A stretch of 64,000 nt of DNA from Desulfovermiculus halophilus DSM 18834 (GTDB taxonomy: Bacteria > Desulfobacterota > Desulfovibrionia > Desulfovibrionales > Desulfothermaceae): NCBI RefSeq assembly GCF_000620765.1, contig NZ_JIAK01000005.1:124001-188000 (forward strand), written 5' to 3'. The notes under the pieces were generated by a model. The model did no database searches. It had not been told where the DNA came from and saw only the letters and a program-made list of their open reading frames with translations. Position numbers and translations under genes: made by a program. This document shows, in pieces, positions 51,262 through 61,576 of the stretch (its first letter is position 1; every line of letters begins with the position of its first letter).

Positions 51262-53997
51262 CTACTCCAGGGTGGCTTTTTCCTGAAACTCGGAAAAGGC
51301 CTCGATGATGTCCCCAGCCTTGATATCATTGAATTTTTCCAAGCCCACACCGCATTCGTAGTCCTTGGTCACTTCCTTGACGTCGTCCTTAAACCGCTTC
51401 AGGGAACTCAGCTTGCCGGTGTAGATAACCACGCCGTCCCGGAGCAGGCGAATGCCGGCGTTGCGCTGGAGCTTGCCGTCTAAAACGAAGCATCCGGCCA
51501 CAGTGCCCACCTTGGGTACGGAGAAGATGTCCCGGACCTCGGCCTGTCCCAGGTATTCTTCCTTGGTGACCGGAGCCAGCATTCCGGCCATGGCTTCTTT
51601 GACCTCGTTCACCAGGTGATAGATGACATTGTAGAAACGTATATCCACGCTTTCCTGGTCGGCCAGGTCCTTGACCTTGGCCGTGGGCCGGACATTGAAG
51701 CCGATGATCACCGCTGCCGAGGCCGAGGCCAGCTTGATGTCCGATTCAGTGATCGCCCCGATCCCGCCGTGGATGATGTTCACCTTCACCTCGCTGGTGC
51801 CCTGCTTTTGCAGGGATTCGGTGATGGCTTCCAGGGAGCCCTGGACATCGGCCTTGAGGATCAGATTGAGGTTCTTGATCTCTTCTTCGGCCTTGGCGGC
51901 AAAGAAGCTCTCCAGGGTGACCTTGGTTTCCTTGGCCAACTCCCGTTCCCGGTGCTTGGCCTGCCTGGTTTCGGCGATCCGTTTGGCGACCTTGTCGTTT
52001 TCCACGACCACGAATTCGTCCCCGGCATTGGGCACGCCTTCAAACCCTTGGACCTCAACAGGCATGGACGGCCCGGCTTCGTCTATCTTTTGCCCCATGT
52101 CGTTGAACAGGGCCCGGGCCCGGCCTGAATACAGGCCGCATACAAACGGATCAGAGGTGCGCAGGGTGCCTTCCTGGATAAGGACCGTACCCACCGGGCC
52201 GCGTCCCTTGTCCAGCTTGGCTTCCACAATGTGGCCCCTGGCCCGCTTGGCGGGGTTGGCCTTCAGCTCCAGGACCTCGGTCTGGAGGAGGACCATCTCC
52301 AAGAGCTCGCTCAACCCGATCCGCTGTTTGGCGGATATATAGGCGTAGATGGTCTCTCCGCCCCATTCTTCCGGAATCAGGCCCAGGTCGGCCAATTCCC
52401 TCTTGACCCGGTCCGGATCGGCATTGTCCTTGTCGATCTTGTTCACAGCCACAATAATGGGCACCTGGGCCGCCTTGGCGTGGTTGACCGCTTCCTTGGT
52501 CTGATCCATCACCCCGTCGTCTGCGGCCACAATGAGGATGACCACGTCCGTGACCTGCGCCCCGCGGGAGCGCATTTCAGTGAACGCCTCATGGCCCGGC
52601 GTGTCCAGAAAGACCAGGGTCCCGCCCTCGGTCTGCACGTGGTAGGCCCCGATATGCTGGGTGATGCCCCCGGCCTCGGAATCCATGACATGGGACTTGC
52701 GGATGGCGTCCAGCAGGGATGTCTTGCCGTGGTCCACGTGGCCCATAATGGTCACCACCGGTGGGCGGGGCATGAGCTCTTCCGGGTTGTCCTCCTTCTG
52801 GGGCAGGACGTACTCCTCCTCGGAAAAGCCGACCTTTTCCACCTCGTATCCGAACTCGGATGCGACCAGGGTGGCGGTGTCCACATCCAGGGACTGGTTG
52901 ATGGTGGTCATCACCCCGAGGTTGAACAGGCTCTTGATGATGTCCTGGGCCTTGATTCCCATCTCCTGGGCCAGGTCCGCGACCCGGATGGCTTCTTCCA
53001 TCCGGATCTTGCGCTTGGCTGCTTTCAGAGGCTGGGTAGGCTGGGGAACGGCTTGGGGCTTGGGACCTTTCCTAGCCTGAGGGGCCGTCGGTTTTTTCCT
53101 TCGTCCTTTGCCCCGGGGCGGCTTTTCCGGAGCTTCGGCCTGTTTTTTGGCACCCTTGCCCTGGCGGGACTCATCCTGGGTGTACAACCCGGAGACGTCC
53201 ACAGTCCGCTTGTCCTTCTTCCGCTTTTTGCCCTGCTTCTCTTGATCTTTTCCTGCGGATTCCTCTCCCGCCGGAGCTGCGGGCGGCGCTTCCGGTTCAG
53301 GCGCGGCCTCGGGCCGGGATATGACTGTGACCTGAGGGGGCGGGGTCTCTTTCTTCTTTCTCCGTCCCCGCTTCTTTTTCCCCGGCTTGGCTTCGGACTG
53401 GGGTTCAGTCCCTTGTGCCCCTTCAGCCGGCGCGTGCTCCCCGGCAGCAGACTCTTCGGGTTCGGAGCCAGCAGGGGGGGTGGGTTCGGCCCGGGACGGC
53501 TCCTCGGGGGACGTAGGGGGCTGCTCGGCCTGGAGCTCGACAGCGGACGTCTCGTGGGACTGGTCCGGGCCCGCGGGCTGCCGGGGAGAGACCTCGCCGC
53601 TTTCGGCAGCCGGGGGCTGTTCAGGTTCCGGCTGAACAGGGACTTCGGGCTCTGCTTCCGGCTGTTCGGGGCCAGCTTCAGGTCCCGGAGGCTCGGTCCC
53701 TTCAGAAACAGGGGAAACCGCTTCCTGCTCCCGGCCGTCTGATTCGGCCTCATGGGCCTTTTTGCGCTGACCTCGCCTGCGGCGGACGATGACCCCGGAC
53801 GGAGTTACCTTGTCCTGGGAGGCATGATCCCCTGCATGGTCTTTGACTTTGGCTCTGACGCTCTCAACCTGCTCGTCGCTGAGGCCGCTCATGTGACTTT
53901 TGACCTGGATATTTTCTTCCCGGAGAATATGGAGCAGCTCCTTGTTGGACAGGCCCAGCTCGGCTGAGAGTTCTCGTACTCGCATTTTGGTGTTCAT
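51262..53997 (-). CDS. infB: translation initiation factor IF-2
   Basis: A 911-residue GTPase that brings initiator tRNA to the 30S subunit. The N-terminal helical domain ([21 protein letters not shown], about 5-25) is followed by a long Pro/Glu/Ala- then Lys-rich low-complexity region (about 60-325), a second IF2N domain near 330-385, and the G domain with [28 protein letters not shown] and [12 protein letters not shown]. Domains II-IV complete the protein. ATG 53997 overlaps the ylxR stop (ATGA). It is the largest gene of the cluster. Confidence 0.97.
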   Translation of the reverse strand: MNTKMRVRELSAELGLSNKELLHILREENIQVKSHMSGLSDEQVESVRAKVKDHAGDHASQDKVTPSGVIVRRRRGQRKKAHEAESDGREQEAVSPVSEGTEPPGPEAGPEQPEAEPEVPVQPEPEQPPAAESGEVSPRQPAGPDQSHETSAVELQAEQPPTSPEEPSRAEPTPPAGSEPEESAAGEHAPAEGAQGTEPQSEAKPGKKKRGRRKKKETPPPQVTVISRPEAAPEPEAPPAAPAGEESAGKDQEKQGKKRKKDKRTVDVSGLYTQDESRQGKGAKKQAEAPEKPPRGKGRRKKPTAPQARKGPKPQAVPQPTQPLKAAKRKIRMEEAIRVADLAQEMGIKAQDIIKSLFNLGVMTTINQSLDVDTATLVASEFGYEVEKVGFSEEEYVLPQKEDNPEELMPRPPVVTIMGHVDHGKTSLLDAIRKSHVMDSEAGGITQHIGAYHVQTEGGTLVFLDTPGHEAFTEMRSRGAQVTDVVILIVAADDGVMDQTKEAVNHAKAAQVPIIVAVNKIDKDNADPDRVKRELADLGLIPEEWGGETIYAYISAKQRIGLSELLEMVLLQTEVLELKANPAKRARGHIVEAKLDKGRGPVGTVLIQEGTLRTSDPFVCGLYSGRARALFNDMGQKIDEAGPSMPVEVQGFEGVPNAGDEFVVVENDKVAKRIAETRQAKHRERELAKETKVTLESFFAAKAEEEIKNLNLILKADVQGSLEAITESLQKQGTSEVKVNIIHGGIGAITESDIKLASASAAVIIGFNVRPTAKVKDLADQESVDIRFYNVIYHLVNEVKEAMAGMLAPVTKEEYLGQAEVRDIFSVPKVGTVAGCFVLDGKLQRNAGIRLLRDGVVIYTGKLSSLKRFKDDVKEVTKDYECGVGLEKFNDIKAGDIIEAFSEFQEKATLE

Positions 53998-54284
53998 GAC
54001 TCCCCCCTACACTTCTTCTGCCACCCCTTGTGACGGGTCAAGGCTCTTTGGCATCCGGGGTCGGAACAGAGGTAAAAACCGCGCCCGGGCAGGATTTGTT
54101 GCGGATCAAACTTCAGTGTCAACCGACCGTGGTCGTCTCGCCGACATACGTACCGTTGGAGATTATATTTGGGCAGGCGCGTCCGGCAGATGCAGCACAT
54201 GCGCTGCGGGATATGCCGTCGGCCGCCGCCGGGCTTGGAAGGAGCATCTGCTGCTTGCGGGCTGTCCGGATAGCTGCTGATCAT
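53994..54284 (-). CDS. YlxR-like RNA-binding protein (DUF448)
   Basis: A 96-residue basic protein with the YlxR signature: [24 protein letters not shown], then [22 protein letters not shown]. It carries two CxxC-like pairs. The family lies between nusA and infB in most bacteria, as here, with four-base overlaps on both sides. It has been described as a nucleoid- or RNA-associated protein; the role in this organism is not known. Confidence 0.9.
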   Translation of the reverse strand: MISSYPDSPQAADAPSKPGGGRRHIPQRMCCICRTRLPKYNLQRYVCRRDDHGRLTLKFDPQQILPGRGFYLCSDPGCQRALTRHKGWQKKCRGES

Positions 54285-55636
54285 GCGTCCTCTTCAGGGT
54301 CGTCTTGAGCCGTTTCGTTCGCCTCCGGGCCCGCCCAAGGCTCCTGATCGTCCCCGGGTTCAGTTTCTTCCGGCGGTTGCGCGTCGGCATCCGAGGCAGG
54401 AGCGGCGTTTCTGCTCAAAAGATTGACCGCGGACCTGAGGTCATCCAGTCTCTGCTCATTCATGCCTTCCAGCTGGAGCAGCTCCTGGTCGGATGCGGAT
54501 TGCAGGACTTCCAGGCTGTTCAGGCCGGCGGCATAGAACTGATCCACGGAGATGCCGGTTACGCTGGCTACGTGTTCCACGTCCTGGCGATGGGCGTACA
54601 TTTCCCCGTATCTGCTCTCAGTTACGATATCGATTTTCCAGCCCAGCAGCTTGCTGGCCAGCTTCACGTTCTGTCCCTTGCGGCCGATTGCCAGGTGGTG
54701 CTGGCTGTCCGGGACCACAACCTCCAGGGCCTTGTCGTCTTCGTCTACTGTGATACTGGATATCCGGGCCGGAGACAGGGCGTTGACCGCGTAGGTGGTG
54801 ATGTCCGGGCTCCAGAGCACGATGTCCACCCGTTCGCCCTTGAACTCCTGGACGATCTTGTTGATGCGCGATCCGCGGACTCCGACGCAGGCCCCGACGG
54901 GATCCACATCCCGGTCCCGGGAGAGAAGGGCGATCTTGGCCCGGAAGCCGGGATCTCTGGCCACCCCCATGATCTTGATCGTTCCGTCGCTGATTTCCGG
55001 GACTTCGATCCGGAACAAGGCGGCCATAAAGTCGGGGTGGGAACGGGACAGGACGACCTGCGGACCTTTGCCTTCCTTCTTGACGTCGATAATATAGCCC
55101 TGGATCCGGTCACCCCGGCGATAATGCTCCTTGGGAACCTGTTCTTCCTTGGGCAGCAAGGCCTCGGTCCGGCCCAGGTTGACAATCCAGCCCGACCGGT
55201 CCCGGCGCTGGACGGTCCCGCTGATGATCTCCCCTTTGCGCTCTATGTACTCTTCATAGATGATTTCCTGCTCCGCGTCCCGCATCCGCTGGATGATCAC
55301 CTGCTTGGCGGACTGGGCGGCAATGCGCCCCAGGTTTTCCACATGCAGCTTGAACCCCAGCTCGTCTTCCAGCTCGACGTTGGGATCCACCTGTTTGGCT
55401 TCTTCCAGGCTGATCTCAGTGTCCGGATCGTCGATATCCTCGGTGACGATCTTGAACTGATAGACCTCGACGTCCCCGGTCTCTTCATTAAAGTTGACTT
55501 CAATGTCCAGCTTGTTGTTGAACTTTTTGTTCACGGCTGAGCGCACAGCCTCTTCCAGGGTGTCGATAAGGACGTCACGGTCGATGCGCCGTTCCTTGCT
55601 GATGTGGTCTATGGACTTCTTCAGTTCCAAACTCAT
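54281..55636 (-). CDS. nusA: transcription termination/antitermination protein NusA
   Basis: A 451-residue RNA polymerase-binding factor. The N-terminal domain (about 1-130) has SKERRIDRDVLIDTLEEAVRSA. An S1 domain follows (about 135-200, ISGTVQRRDRSGWIVNLGRTEALLPKEEQVP). Two KH domains follow (about 230-345), with DPVGACVGVRGSRINKIVQEFKGERVDIVLWS and LAIGRKGQNVKLASKLLGWKIDI. A C-terminal helix-hairpin-helix segment (about 365-410) and an acidic tail end the protein. It overlaps ylxR by four bases and follows rimP after 45 bp. Confidence 0.97.
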   Translation of the reverse strand: MSLELKKSIDHISKERRIDRDVLIDTLEEAVRSAVNKKFNNKLDIEVNFNEETGDVEVYQFKIVTEDIDDPDTEISLEEAKQVDPNVELEDELGFKLHVENLGRIAAQSAKQVIIQRMRDAEQEIIYEEYIERKGEIISGTVQRRDRSGWIVNLGRTEALLPKEEQVPKEHYRRGDRIQGYIIDVKKEGKGPQVVLSRSHPDFMAALFRIEVPEISDGTIKIMGVARDPGFRAKIALLSRDRDVDPVGACVGVRGSRINKIVQEFKGERVDIVLWSPDITTYAVNALSPARISSITVDEDDKALEVVVPDSQHHLAIGRKGQNVKLASKLLGWKIDIVTESRYGEMYAHRQDVEHVASVTGISVDQFYAAGLNSLEVLQSASDQELLQLEGMNEQRLDDLRSAVNLLSRNAAPASDADAQPPEETEPGDDQEPWAGPEANETAQDDPEEDA

Positions 55637-55681
55637 GGGCGGATCTCCAGGCTCTGCTTCCGTCGGCCGTGAAGCAAAGGA

Positions 55682-56137
55682 TCAACGGCCGGAATAGATA
55701 AGGTGCATTTTATGTATCTGGTCCCAGTGCAGAACCACGGTCTGGGTTTTGCTGTTCAGGGTGATCTCGTTGTCCGCGGCCTGCAGCAGGGTCCCTTTCC
55801 ATTTTTTGCGTCCCTGGACCGGGTCCTTGAGGGTGACGGCAACCGGGTGGCCGATGTAGTCTGCCAGCTGATGAAAATGGAAAAAAAGCCGTTCCAGTCC
55901 GGGGGACGAGACTTCCAGGACATATGAGCCGGGTATGGGATCATCAACATCCAGGAGCATGCTGATGTGCCTGCTGGCCTCAGCGCACTGGTCTACGCTC
56001 ACCCCCTGTTCGGAGTCCAAAAAGACCCGCAGCTTCCCTCCCTTGGGGGAGGAGGGGGGTTCGATCCCCCACAGGGTAAGGCCCAGGGAACGGACAATCG
56101 GTTCGATAAGGCTGACGAGGTGTTCGTGCTGATTCAT
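55682..56137 (-). CDS. rimP: ribosome maturation factor RimP
   Basis: A 151-residue 30S assembly factor. Two small domains are evident: the first with LVSLIEPIVRSLGLTLWGIE...LRVFLDSEQGVSVDQCAEASRHISMLLDVDDPIPGSYVLEVSSPGLERLF, and an Sm-like C-terminal part with GTLLQAADNEITL. It opens the rimP-nusA-ylxR-infB run. The tRNA-Gly terminator lies just before it, so a promoter is expected close to 56138-56150, or read-through from the tRNA gene. Confidence 0.94.
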   Translation of the reverse strand: MNQHEHLVSLIEPIVRSLGLTLWGIEPPSSPKGGKLRVFLDSEQGVSVDQCAEASRHISMLLDVDDPIPGSYVLEVSSPGLERLFFHFHQLADYIGHPVAVTLKDPVQGRKKWKGTLLQAADNEITLNSKTQTVVLHWDQIHKMHLIYSGR

Positions 56138-56150
56138 CGGGTTCTAAATC

Positions 56151-56178
56151 AAAAAAAAAGTGGACCATGCGGTCCACT
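56151..56178 (-). terminator. intrinsic terminator after tRNA-Gly
   Basis: AGTGGACC (56159-56166) and GGTCCACT (56171-56178) form an 8-bp stem with an ATGC loop. On the minus strand it is followed by a run of nine T (complement of A at 56151-56159). It lies 28 bases past the tRNA CCA end and 14 bases before the rimP start codon. Confidence 0.9.
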
Positions 56179-56206
56179 CCCTTGGATACACGTTCTGGAA
56201 AAGGAG

Positions 56207-56282
56207 TGGAGCGGGTGACGGGGATCGAACCCGCGACACCAAGCTTGGGAAGCTTGTACTCTACCAGCTGAGCTACACCCGC
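56207..56282 (-). tRNA. tRNA-Gly (anticodon CCC)
   Basis: 76 nucleotides with encoded CCA. On the minus strand it begins GCGGGTGTAGCTCAGCTGG. The anticodon arm CAAGC-TTCCCAA-GCTTG gives anticodon CCC. The T arm CGCGGGTTCGATCCCCG precedes the acceptor strand TCACCCGC-TCCA. It reads GGG codons and is followed by a strong terminator. Confidence 0.96.
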
Positions 56283-56377
56283 TCGATCAGGAGATTCATG
56301 GCAGCTTTCCCTGTATTTGTCAAGAGCCCGACTGGCCGCTCTTGAATCGGAAAGGAGTTTGGACTAAGACAAGGGCA

Positions 56378-57247
56378 ATGCGCACACCGATTTCAACAAT
56401 CCATCTCATAACCAAAAGCGGACACACTCAGGCCGAACGCCTGGGTACAGACATTCAGCGCTGGCTGCACCGGCGGGGTCTTCAGGCCAGGATCGTGCCT
56501 CTGGACAACTATGTCCACGCTGAGCCGGGATGCAGCTCCCTGCCGGACATGATCCTGGTTCTGGGCGGGGACGGAACCCTGTTGCGGGTGGCCGGGCGGG
56601 TGGCCGGCCTGGGAGTTCCGATCCTGGGGATCAATTACGGGCAAGTGGGGTTTTTGGCCGCCCTGAGTCCGGAGGAATGGGAGGCGGTCCTGCCCCGGAT
56701 TGTTGAGGGCAGGTATCAGATCAGTCCGCGGATTGTCCTGGGTTATGGCCTGCAGCGGGACGGGGGGATGGTCCGCTCCGGATGGTTCATCAACGATATG
56801 GTGGTCGGCAGGAGTGGGTTGGCCCGTCTGGTCCGGCTGAGCATCTGGAGCGGGGGGAAGCTGATCTCGGCCCTGCGGGCCGATGGGGTGATCGTCTCTA
56901 CCCCGGTGGGGTCCACGGCCTATGCGGCCGCAGCCGGAGGAGGGCTGATCAGCCCTGAGCTTGAGGTCATGGAGATCTGCCCGGTCTGCCCCTTTATGAG
57001 CGAGTTCCGGCCCTTGATCCTTCCCAGCAGTCAGGAAGTCTCCATCCGGGTGGAATCCACCGCCCCGGAGTGCTTCATCACCCTGGACGGTCAGTCCGGC
57101 TGGCCCCTGCACCAGGGAGATGAGATCAGCATCCAGGCCTTACAGGGCAGGTTCCTGCTGGTTGAGCCGGATGGCACTTCTTTTTTCCAGCACCTGCAAA
57201 GGGTCGGATATCTCTCCTCCGGACAGGAGAAGGCGGACAGAGAATAA
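56378..57247 (+). CDS. nadK: NAD kinase
   Basis: A 289-residue enzyme making NADP from NAD. It has ILVLGGDGTLLRVAGRVAGLGVPILGINYGQVGFLA (GGDGT active site), FINDMVVGRSGLARLVRLSI, the RADGVIVSTPVGSTAYAAAAGGG substrate loop, and RPLILPSSQEVSIRVE. ATG 56378 follows AAGGGC; a TTG at 56342 is a weaker option. The TAA stop ends at 57247, and repeat R2 copy C begins at the very next base. Confidence 0.94.
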   Translation: MRTPISTIHLITKSGHTQAERLGTDIQRWLHRRGLQARIVPLDNYVHAEPGCSSLPDMILVLGGDGTLLRVAGRVAGLGVPILGINYGQVGFLAALSPEEWEAVLPRIVEGRYQISPRIVLGYGLQRDGGMVRSGWFINDMVVGRSGLARLVRLSIWSGGKLISALRADGVIVSTPVGSTAYAAAAGGGLISPELEVMEICPVCPFMSEFRPLILPSSQEVSIRVESTAPECFITLDGQSGWPLHQGDEISIQALQGRFLLVEPDGTSFFQHLQRVGYLSSGQEKADRE

Positions 57248-57303
57248 GGTTCTTCGACGAAGCCTGTGTTTTGTGTTTGCCGTCTCTTCTGTGTGCCCAC
57301 TTT
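57248..57303 (+). repeat. dispersed intergenic repeat R2, copy C
   Basis: A shortened R2 copy of about 56 bp: GGTTCTTCGACGAAGCC, a partly deleted middle, then GTTTGCCGTCTCTTCTGTGTGCCCACTTTC, matching copies A and B. It abuts the nadK TAA and ends about 65 bp before mltA. Confidence 0.8.
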
Positions 57304-57369
57304 CTGGGGCGAAGAGCCGAGAATACGTGCTGAACGCTGTGGGTGTATTGGGCAGAGCAGGAGATATGC

Positions 57370-58575
57370 ATGAGCCTACGTTCAACTGTTTGGAGCTGGT
57401 TGTGGATGGGTGCGGTCTGGGCCGGACTGGTTCTGGCCTGTCCGGGCTGCGGGGGGAAAGAGCCGGTGGAGCCCGGTTTCGACCGGTTGCAGACCCGGGA
57501 GATGAGAAGCTTTTGCCGCGGCCTGGATCCGGCCACCCAGGGGCTGGACTCCTGGCTGGACCTGGCCGGACCCTTGGAACGCACTCTGGATGCCCTGCAG
57601 GGCCGGAACAGTGAAGAGACTGTCCTGGACACCCCGGAACTGACCCTGACAGTGGGGGACTTGCAGGCCACACTGGGCCACATGCTGCGCATCCTCCCGG
57701 ACCTGCAGGCCGATCCCGGGCTGCTGGAACGGGAGTTCGTCCTGTATCAGCTGCGCCCCGGTCCAATGTTTACCGGCTACTACCAGCCCAGGCTCCAAGC
57801 CAGCCTTGAGCAGGCTCCCGGCTATCCCCACCCCCTGTATGCCCCGCCCGAGGATCTGCAGCGCGTGGATCTGGGCCGTTTTCATCCCAGATGGAAGGGG
57901 CAGAGCCTGATATACCGGATTGCTGACGGAGAGGCTGTGCCCTATCATACCCGGGCCGAGATCGACGGCCGGGATGTTCTGGAAGAAAAGGCCGAGGTTG
58001 TGGCCTGGGCCCGGGATGCGGTGGATGTCTTTTTTTTGCAGATCCAGGGCTCCGGGCAGCTGCAGCTTCCCGACGGGGAAACGGCTCACATCGGCTACGC
58101 CGGAAAGAACGGCCGGGAGTACGTTTCCCTGGGCCGGGTTTTGGTGGACAGGGGGCACATGAGCTATGAGGGCTTGAGTATGCAGTCCATCCGGGCCTTC
58201 CTGGACCAGCATCCGGAATTGATGCCCGAGATTTTGTACACCAATCCCAGCTACGTGTTCTTCCGGCTGCGGTCAAACGGGCCGTATGGGGCTCTGGGCC
58301 GGGTGCTGACTCCCAGGGTCAGCCTGGCCACCGATCCGTCGTTACTCCCCCTGGGGGCACTGCTGGCCATGGAAGTGGACTTGCCAGGTTCTGCAAGCAA
58401 AGATACACTCTCTGGTTTCGGTCTGGCCCAGGATGTGGGCGGAGCCATCACCGGACGGCACGTGGATCTGTACTGCGGCAGCGGTGCACAGGCGGCCCGG
58501 GTTGCCGGACGGCTGAAGACCCGCGGCCGGCTCGGGGTCCTGGTGTCCAGGACCGTGCTTACCTCGAAACACTAG
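57370..58575 (+). CDS. mltA: membrane-bound lytic murein transglycosylase A (lipoprotein)
   Basis: A 401-residue peptidoglycan lytic transglycosylase. The signal ends in the lipobox LVLAC (Cys about 24), so it should be lipid-anchored. The MltA domain has FTGYYQPRLQASLEQAPGYPHPLYAPP, IQGSGQLQLPDG and SYVFFRL. The C-terminal 3D domain carries the catalytic Asp in GFGLAQDVGGAITGRHVDLYCGSG, with three conserved aspartates overall. ATG 57370 follows AGGAG with good spacing. It diverges from none of its neighbours and is followed by gatB after 158 bp that hold no gene. Confidence 0.93.
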   Translation: MSLRSTVWSWLWMGAVWAGLVLACPGCGGKEPVEPGFDRLQTREMRSFCRGLDPATQGLDSWLDLAGPLERTLDALQGRNSEETVLDTPELTLTVGDLQATLGHMLRILPDLQADPGLLEREFVLYQLRPGPMFTGYYQPRLQASLEQAPGYPHPLYAPPEDLQRVDLGRFHPRWKGQSLIYRIADGEAVPYHTRAEIDGRDVLEEKAEVVAWARDAVDVFFLQIQGSGQLQLPDGETAHIGYAGKNGREYVSLGRVLVDRGHMSYEGLSMQSIRAFLDQHPELMPEILYTNPSYVFFRLRSNGPYGALGRVLTPRVSLATDPSLLPLGALLAMEVDLPGSASKDTLSGFGLAQDVGGAITGRHVDLYCGSGAQAARVAGRLKTRGRLGVLVSRTVLTSKH

Positions 58576-58733
58576 GCCCGCCTGATGCAGTACAGGGCGC
58601 CGGAGCTGCTGGACGCGTATCGGAATGCAGGACGCGAATACAGCCGGCGGTCTTGTGCGGAGACAGGGCAGAGAAATGCCGGTCCATCGTCCCCAGTGGC
58701 CGAAGGGCGTTTGAGATCCCTTAGGAGTGATCA

Positions 58734-60170
58734 ATGTGGTTTGAAGCTGTAATTGGACTGGAAGTCCATGCCCAACTGAGCACCAAGTCCAAGCTGTTCT
58801 GTGCCTGCTCCACCCGCTTCGGGCAGGAGCCGAACTCCCATGTTTGTCCGGTCTGCGCCGGCATGCCCGGAGCCCTGCCGGTCATGAACAAGAAGGCCGT
58901 GGAGTATGCAGCCAAGATGGCCCTGGCTGTGGACTGTACAGTCAATCGGCGCTCGATCTTCGCCCGCAAGAACTATTTCTATCCCGACCTGCCCAAGGGA
59001 TATCAGATCTCGCAGTACGAAATCCCCCTGGCCGAGAACGGCCATCTGGATATCGAGACCGAGGCCGGGGAGAAGAGGGTGGGGATTGTGCGCATTCACA
59101 TGGAGGACGATGCGGGAAAATCCATTCACTCCCCGGCGGAGAACATGAGCTTTGTGGATCTCAATCGGACCGGGGTCCCCCTGATCGAGATCGTCAGCGG
59201 TCCGGATCTGGCCTCAGCTGACGAGGCTGTGGCCTATCTGAAGGGACTGCGGAGCATTCTGCTCTATCTGGGAATCAGCGACGCGAATATGGAAGAGGGA
59301 AACTTCCGCTGCGACGCGAACGTGTCCATCCGGCCCCGGGGCGATACCGGGCTGGGAACCAGGGCGGAACTGAAGAACATGAATTCTTTCCGTCATGTGC
59401 ACAAGGCCCTGGAATACGAGATCTCCCGGCAGGTCGCCCTGGTGGAGGACGGCGAGGAGGTGGTCCAGGAGACCAGGCTTTTTGATCAGGACAAGGGGCA
59501 AACCAGACCGATGCGGGGCAAGGAAGAGGCCCACGACTATCGATACTTTCCCGATCCGGACCTGGTGCCGGTGGCTGTGGACGAAGAGGAGCTCAAAGCC
59601 TGGCGGGAAGGGCTGCCTGAGTTGCCCCGGACCAAGGCCCGGAGGTTTGCACAGGCCTACGGCCTGTCCTCCGCAGATGCCCGGCTGTTGACCCAGGAGC
59701 AGGACCTGGCCGACTATTTTGAAGCCGCGGCTGCTCAGGCCGGGCCCAAAGAGGTGAGCAACTGGATGCTGACCGAGATGCAGCGCGAGCTCAAAGAACG
59801 GGACATGAAGGCCGCCCAGGTCTCTTTGCGCCCGGAGCAGCTGGCGGCATTGATCAATCTTATCGCCCGGGGTACGATCAGCAACACCATCGGAAAACAG
59901 ATCTTCCCCGAGCTGTTCACGTCCGGAGAGGACCCGGAAACCTATGTACAGGCCAGGGGGTTGTCCCAGATCTCGGATCAGGGGGAGCTGGACCAGGTGG
60001 TGGACGAAGTCCTGGACGAGAATCCGGAGGAAGTGCAGTCCTATCTGGGCGGAAAATCCAAGCTGCTCAGTTTTTTCATGGGCCAGGTAATGAAAAAGAC
60101 CAAGGGGCAGGCCAATCCCAAAATGGTCAACTCCCTGCTTGAGGCCAAGCTGGAAGCCAAACGGGGCTGA
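58734..60170 (+). CDS. gatB: aspartyl/glutamyl-tRNA(Asn/Gln) amidotransferase subunit B
   Basis: A 478-residue subunit of the GatCAB complex, which amidates mischarged Glu-tRNA-Gln or Asp-tRNA-Asn. It begins [20 protein letters not shown], has [47 protein letters not shown] and the signature [11 protein letters not shown]. The YqeY-like C-terminal tRNA-binding region (about 330-475) is complete. AGGAG precedes ATG 58734. gatA and gatC are not in the window, so the operon is split. Confidence 0.96.
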   Translation: MWFEAVIGLEVHAQLSTKSKLFCACSTRFGQEPNSHVCPVCAGMPGALPVMNKKAVEYAAKMALAVDCTVNRRSIFARKNYFYPDLPKGYQISQYEIPLAENGHLDIETEAGEKRVGIVRIHMEDDAGKSIHSPAENMSFVDLNRTGVPLIEIVSGPDLASADEAVAYLKGLRSILLYLGISDANMEEGNFRCDANVSIRPRGDTGLGTRAELKNMNSFRHVHKALEYEISRQVALVEDGEEVVQETRLFDQDKGQTRPMRGKEEAHDYRYFPDPDLVPVAVDEEELKAWREGLPELPRTKARRFAQAYGLSSADARLLTQEQDLADYFEAAAAQAGPKEVSNWMLTEMQRELKERDMKAAQVSLRPEQLAALINLIARGTISNTIGKQIFPELFTSGEDPETYVQARGLSQISDQGELDQVVDEVLDENPEEVQSYLGGKSKLLSFFMGQVMKKTKGQANPKMVNSLLEAKLEAKRG

Positions 60171-60285
60171 CAGATAGAGCGCCGCACCTTTACCATGGGC
60201 CCGGGAGCATGAAGATGTGCCTGCCAAGGGCAGAGTTGCAGGCGCAGAAGACAGAGCACAGAGGACAGAAAAATCAAGGCCCTTC

Positions 60286-60356
60286 GACACAGAAAATGGA
60301 ATTGCACACAGAAGAGATGGCAGACTCCAAAAATCCACAGGCTAGGTCGAAGAACC
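60286..60356 (-). repeat. dispersed intergenic repeat R2, copy D
   Basis: About 71 bp in the opposite orientation to copies A-C. On the minus strand it reads GGTTCTTCGACCTAGCC, GGATTTTTGGAGTCTGCC and ATCTCTTCTGTGTGC, then GCAATTCCATTTTCTGTGTC. The last part matches the right end of copy B (about 38293-38313). It lies in the 255-bp gatB-mtnA gap, which also has a GA-rich tract at 60243-60275 and no gene. Confidence 0.82.
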
Positions 60357-60425
60357 AAAATCAATTGGTTACGGGCTCCAGCTTGGCTCATCGTTGACAC
60401 CAATCGACCTTTTGCGGTTCCGTCT

Positions 60426-61469
60426 ATGAAGCGACATATCAGATTTTCGGAATCCGAACCGGCCCTGCTGCTGTTGGATCAGCGCTTCCTGCCGGACCGG
60501 GAAAAGTGGTTCGTCTGCCGCAGGGTGCAGGACGTGATTGCAGCTCTGCAGGACATGGTGGTCCGGGGAGCCCCGGCCATAGGGGTCAGCGCAGCCTATG
60601 CCTGCTGTCTGGGCGCGGCCTCCCTGGATCCCTCGGATCGCACCTGGCAGAAGCGGCTGGATGAAAAGCTGGACCGCTTGAGCCGGGCCAGGCCGACGGC
60701 GGTGAACCTGCAGCACAGTGTGCAGCGCATGCGCCGGGCCTGGAAGGCCGATCCGGATATCCCCCTTGCCGATCTGCGCTGGATGTGGGGCAAGCTGGCG
60801 AAGGATATCCACAACGAGGATATCGTAGCCAACAAGGCCATGGGCCGTTTGGGCCAGGAACTGATCCAGGAAGGCTGGACGGTCATGACCCACTGCAATG
60901 CCGGAGCCCTGGCCACCGGTGGCTACGGGACGGCCCTGGGCGTCATCCGGGCGGCCAAGTCCGCCGGCAAGACGGTCGGCGTGGTGGCCAACGAGACACG
61001 GCCCTTCCTGCAGGGGGCCCGGCTGACGGCCTATGAGCTGCAGCAGGACGATATCCCGGTCCGGGTGGCCTGCGACAACGCCGCAGCCCTGCTCATGTCC
61101 CGGGGGCTGATCCAGGCGGTTATCGTTGGAGCGGACCGCATTGCGGCCAACGGGGACACGGCCAACAAGATCGGTACCTACGGACTGGGGCTGCTGGCCC
61201 AGGCCCACGGGATCCCTTTTTACGTAGCCGCGCCCATATCCACAATCGATACCCGGGCCGAATCCGGGGAGGACATCCCCATTGAAGAGCGGACGGCCCG
61301 GGAGGTGACCCATGTACAGACCACCCGGGTTGTGCCGGAAGGTGTCCCTGTATTCAACTACGCCTTTGACATCACCCCGCACAGGCTGATTACGCATATC
61401 ATCACCGAAACAGAGATCATGTCGCCCCCCTTTGATCAGAACATCGCCCGGGCGGTGCGGGAGGCATGA
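60426..61469 (+). CDS. mtnA: S-methyl-5-thioribose-1-phosphate isomerase
   Basis: A 347-residue member of the eIF2B-like sugar isomerase family, acting in methionine salvage. It has [34 protein letters not shown], the catalytic Cys in [20 protein letters not shown] (about residue 160), [17 protein letters not shown] and the Asp in [21 protein letters not shown], with [11 protein letters not shown] and the closing [16 protein letters not shown] ribose-1,5-bisphosphate isomerase role is possible for relatives, but motifs fit MtnA. No other salvage gene is nearby. Confidence 0.93.
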   Translation: MKRHIRFSESEPALLLLDQRFLPDREKWFVCRRVQDVIAALQDMVVRGAPAIGVSAAYACCLGAASLDPSDRTWQKRLDEKLDRLSRARPTAVNLQHSVQRMRRAWKADPDIPLADLRWMWGKLAKDIHNEDIVANKAMGRLGQELIQEGWTVMTHCNAGALATGGYGTALGVIRAAKSAGKTVGVVANETRPFLQGARLTAYELQQDDIPVRVACDNAAALLMSRGLIQAVIVGADRIAANGDTANKIGTYGLGLLAQAHGIPFYVAAPISTIDTRAESGEDIPIEERTAREVTHVQTTRVVPEGVPVFNYAFDITPHRLITHIITETEIMSPPFDQNIARAVREA

Positions 61470-61482
61470 GCTGTAGGGAGCG

Positions 61483-61534
61483 GTTTTCCGGGAAGGGGAG
61501 ACACGGGCCGTGCCCCTGACCTCTTCCGGGAAAC
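61483..61534 (+). other. imperfect hairpin in the mtnA-der gap
   Basis: GTTTTCCGGGAAG near 61483-61495 can pair, with G-T pairs, with CTTCCGGGAAAC at 61523-61534, enclosing an inner CACGG/CCGTG-type stem. A run of seven T comes about 20 bases later. It may attenuate or stop transcription after mtnA, but the T-run is displaced. Confidence 0.35.
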
Positions 61535-61576
61535 AAGGGCCCGATATCTGAAATCTTTTTTTATCCAGAGCCTTTC

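Noticed and set aside
52231-53742. 503-residue ORF antisense to infB
   Set aside because: It mirrors the low-complexity Pro/Glu/Ala region of IF-2 and shows only compositional repeats.
60209-60397. 62-residue ORF after gatB
   Set aside because: It translates a GA-rich tract and repeat R2 copy D and has no ribosome site.
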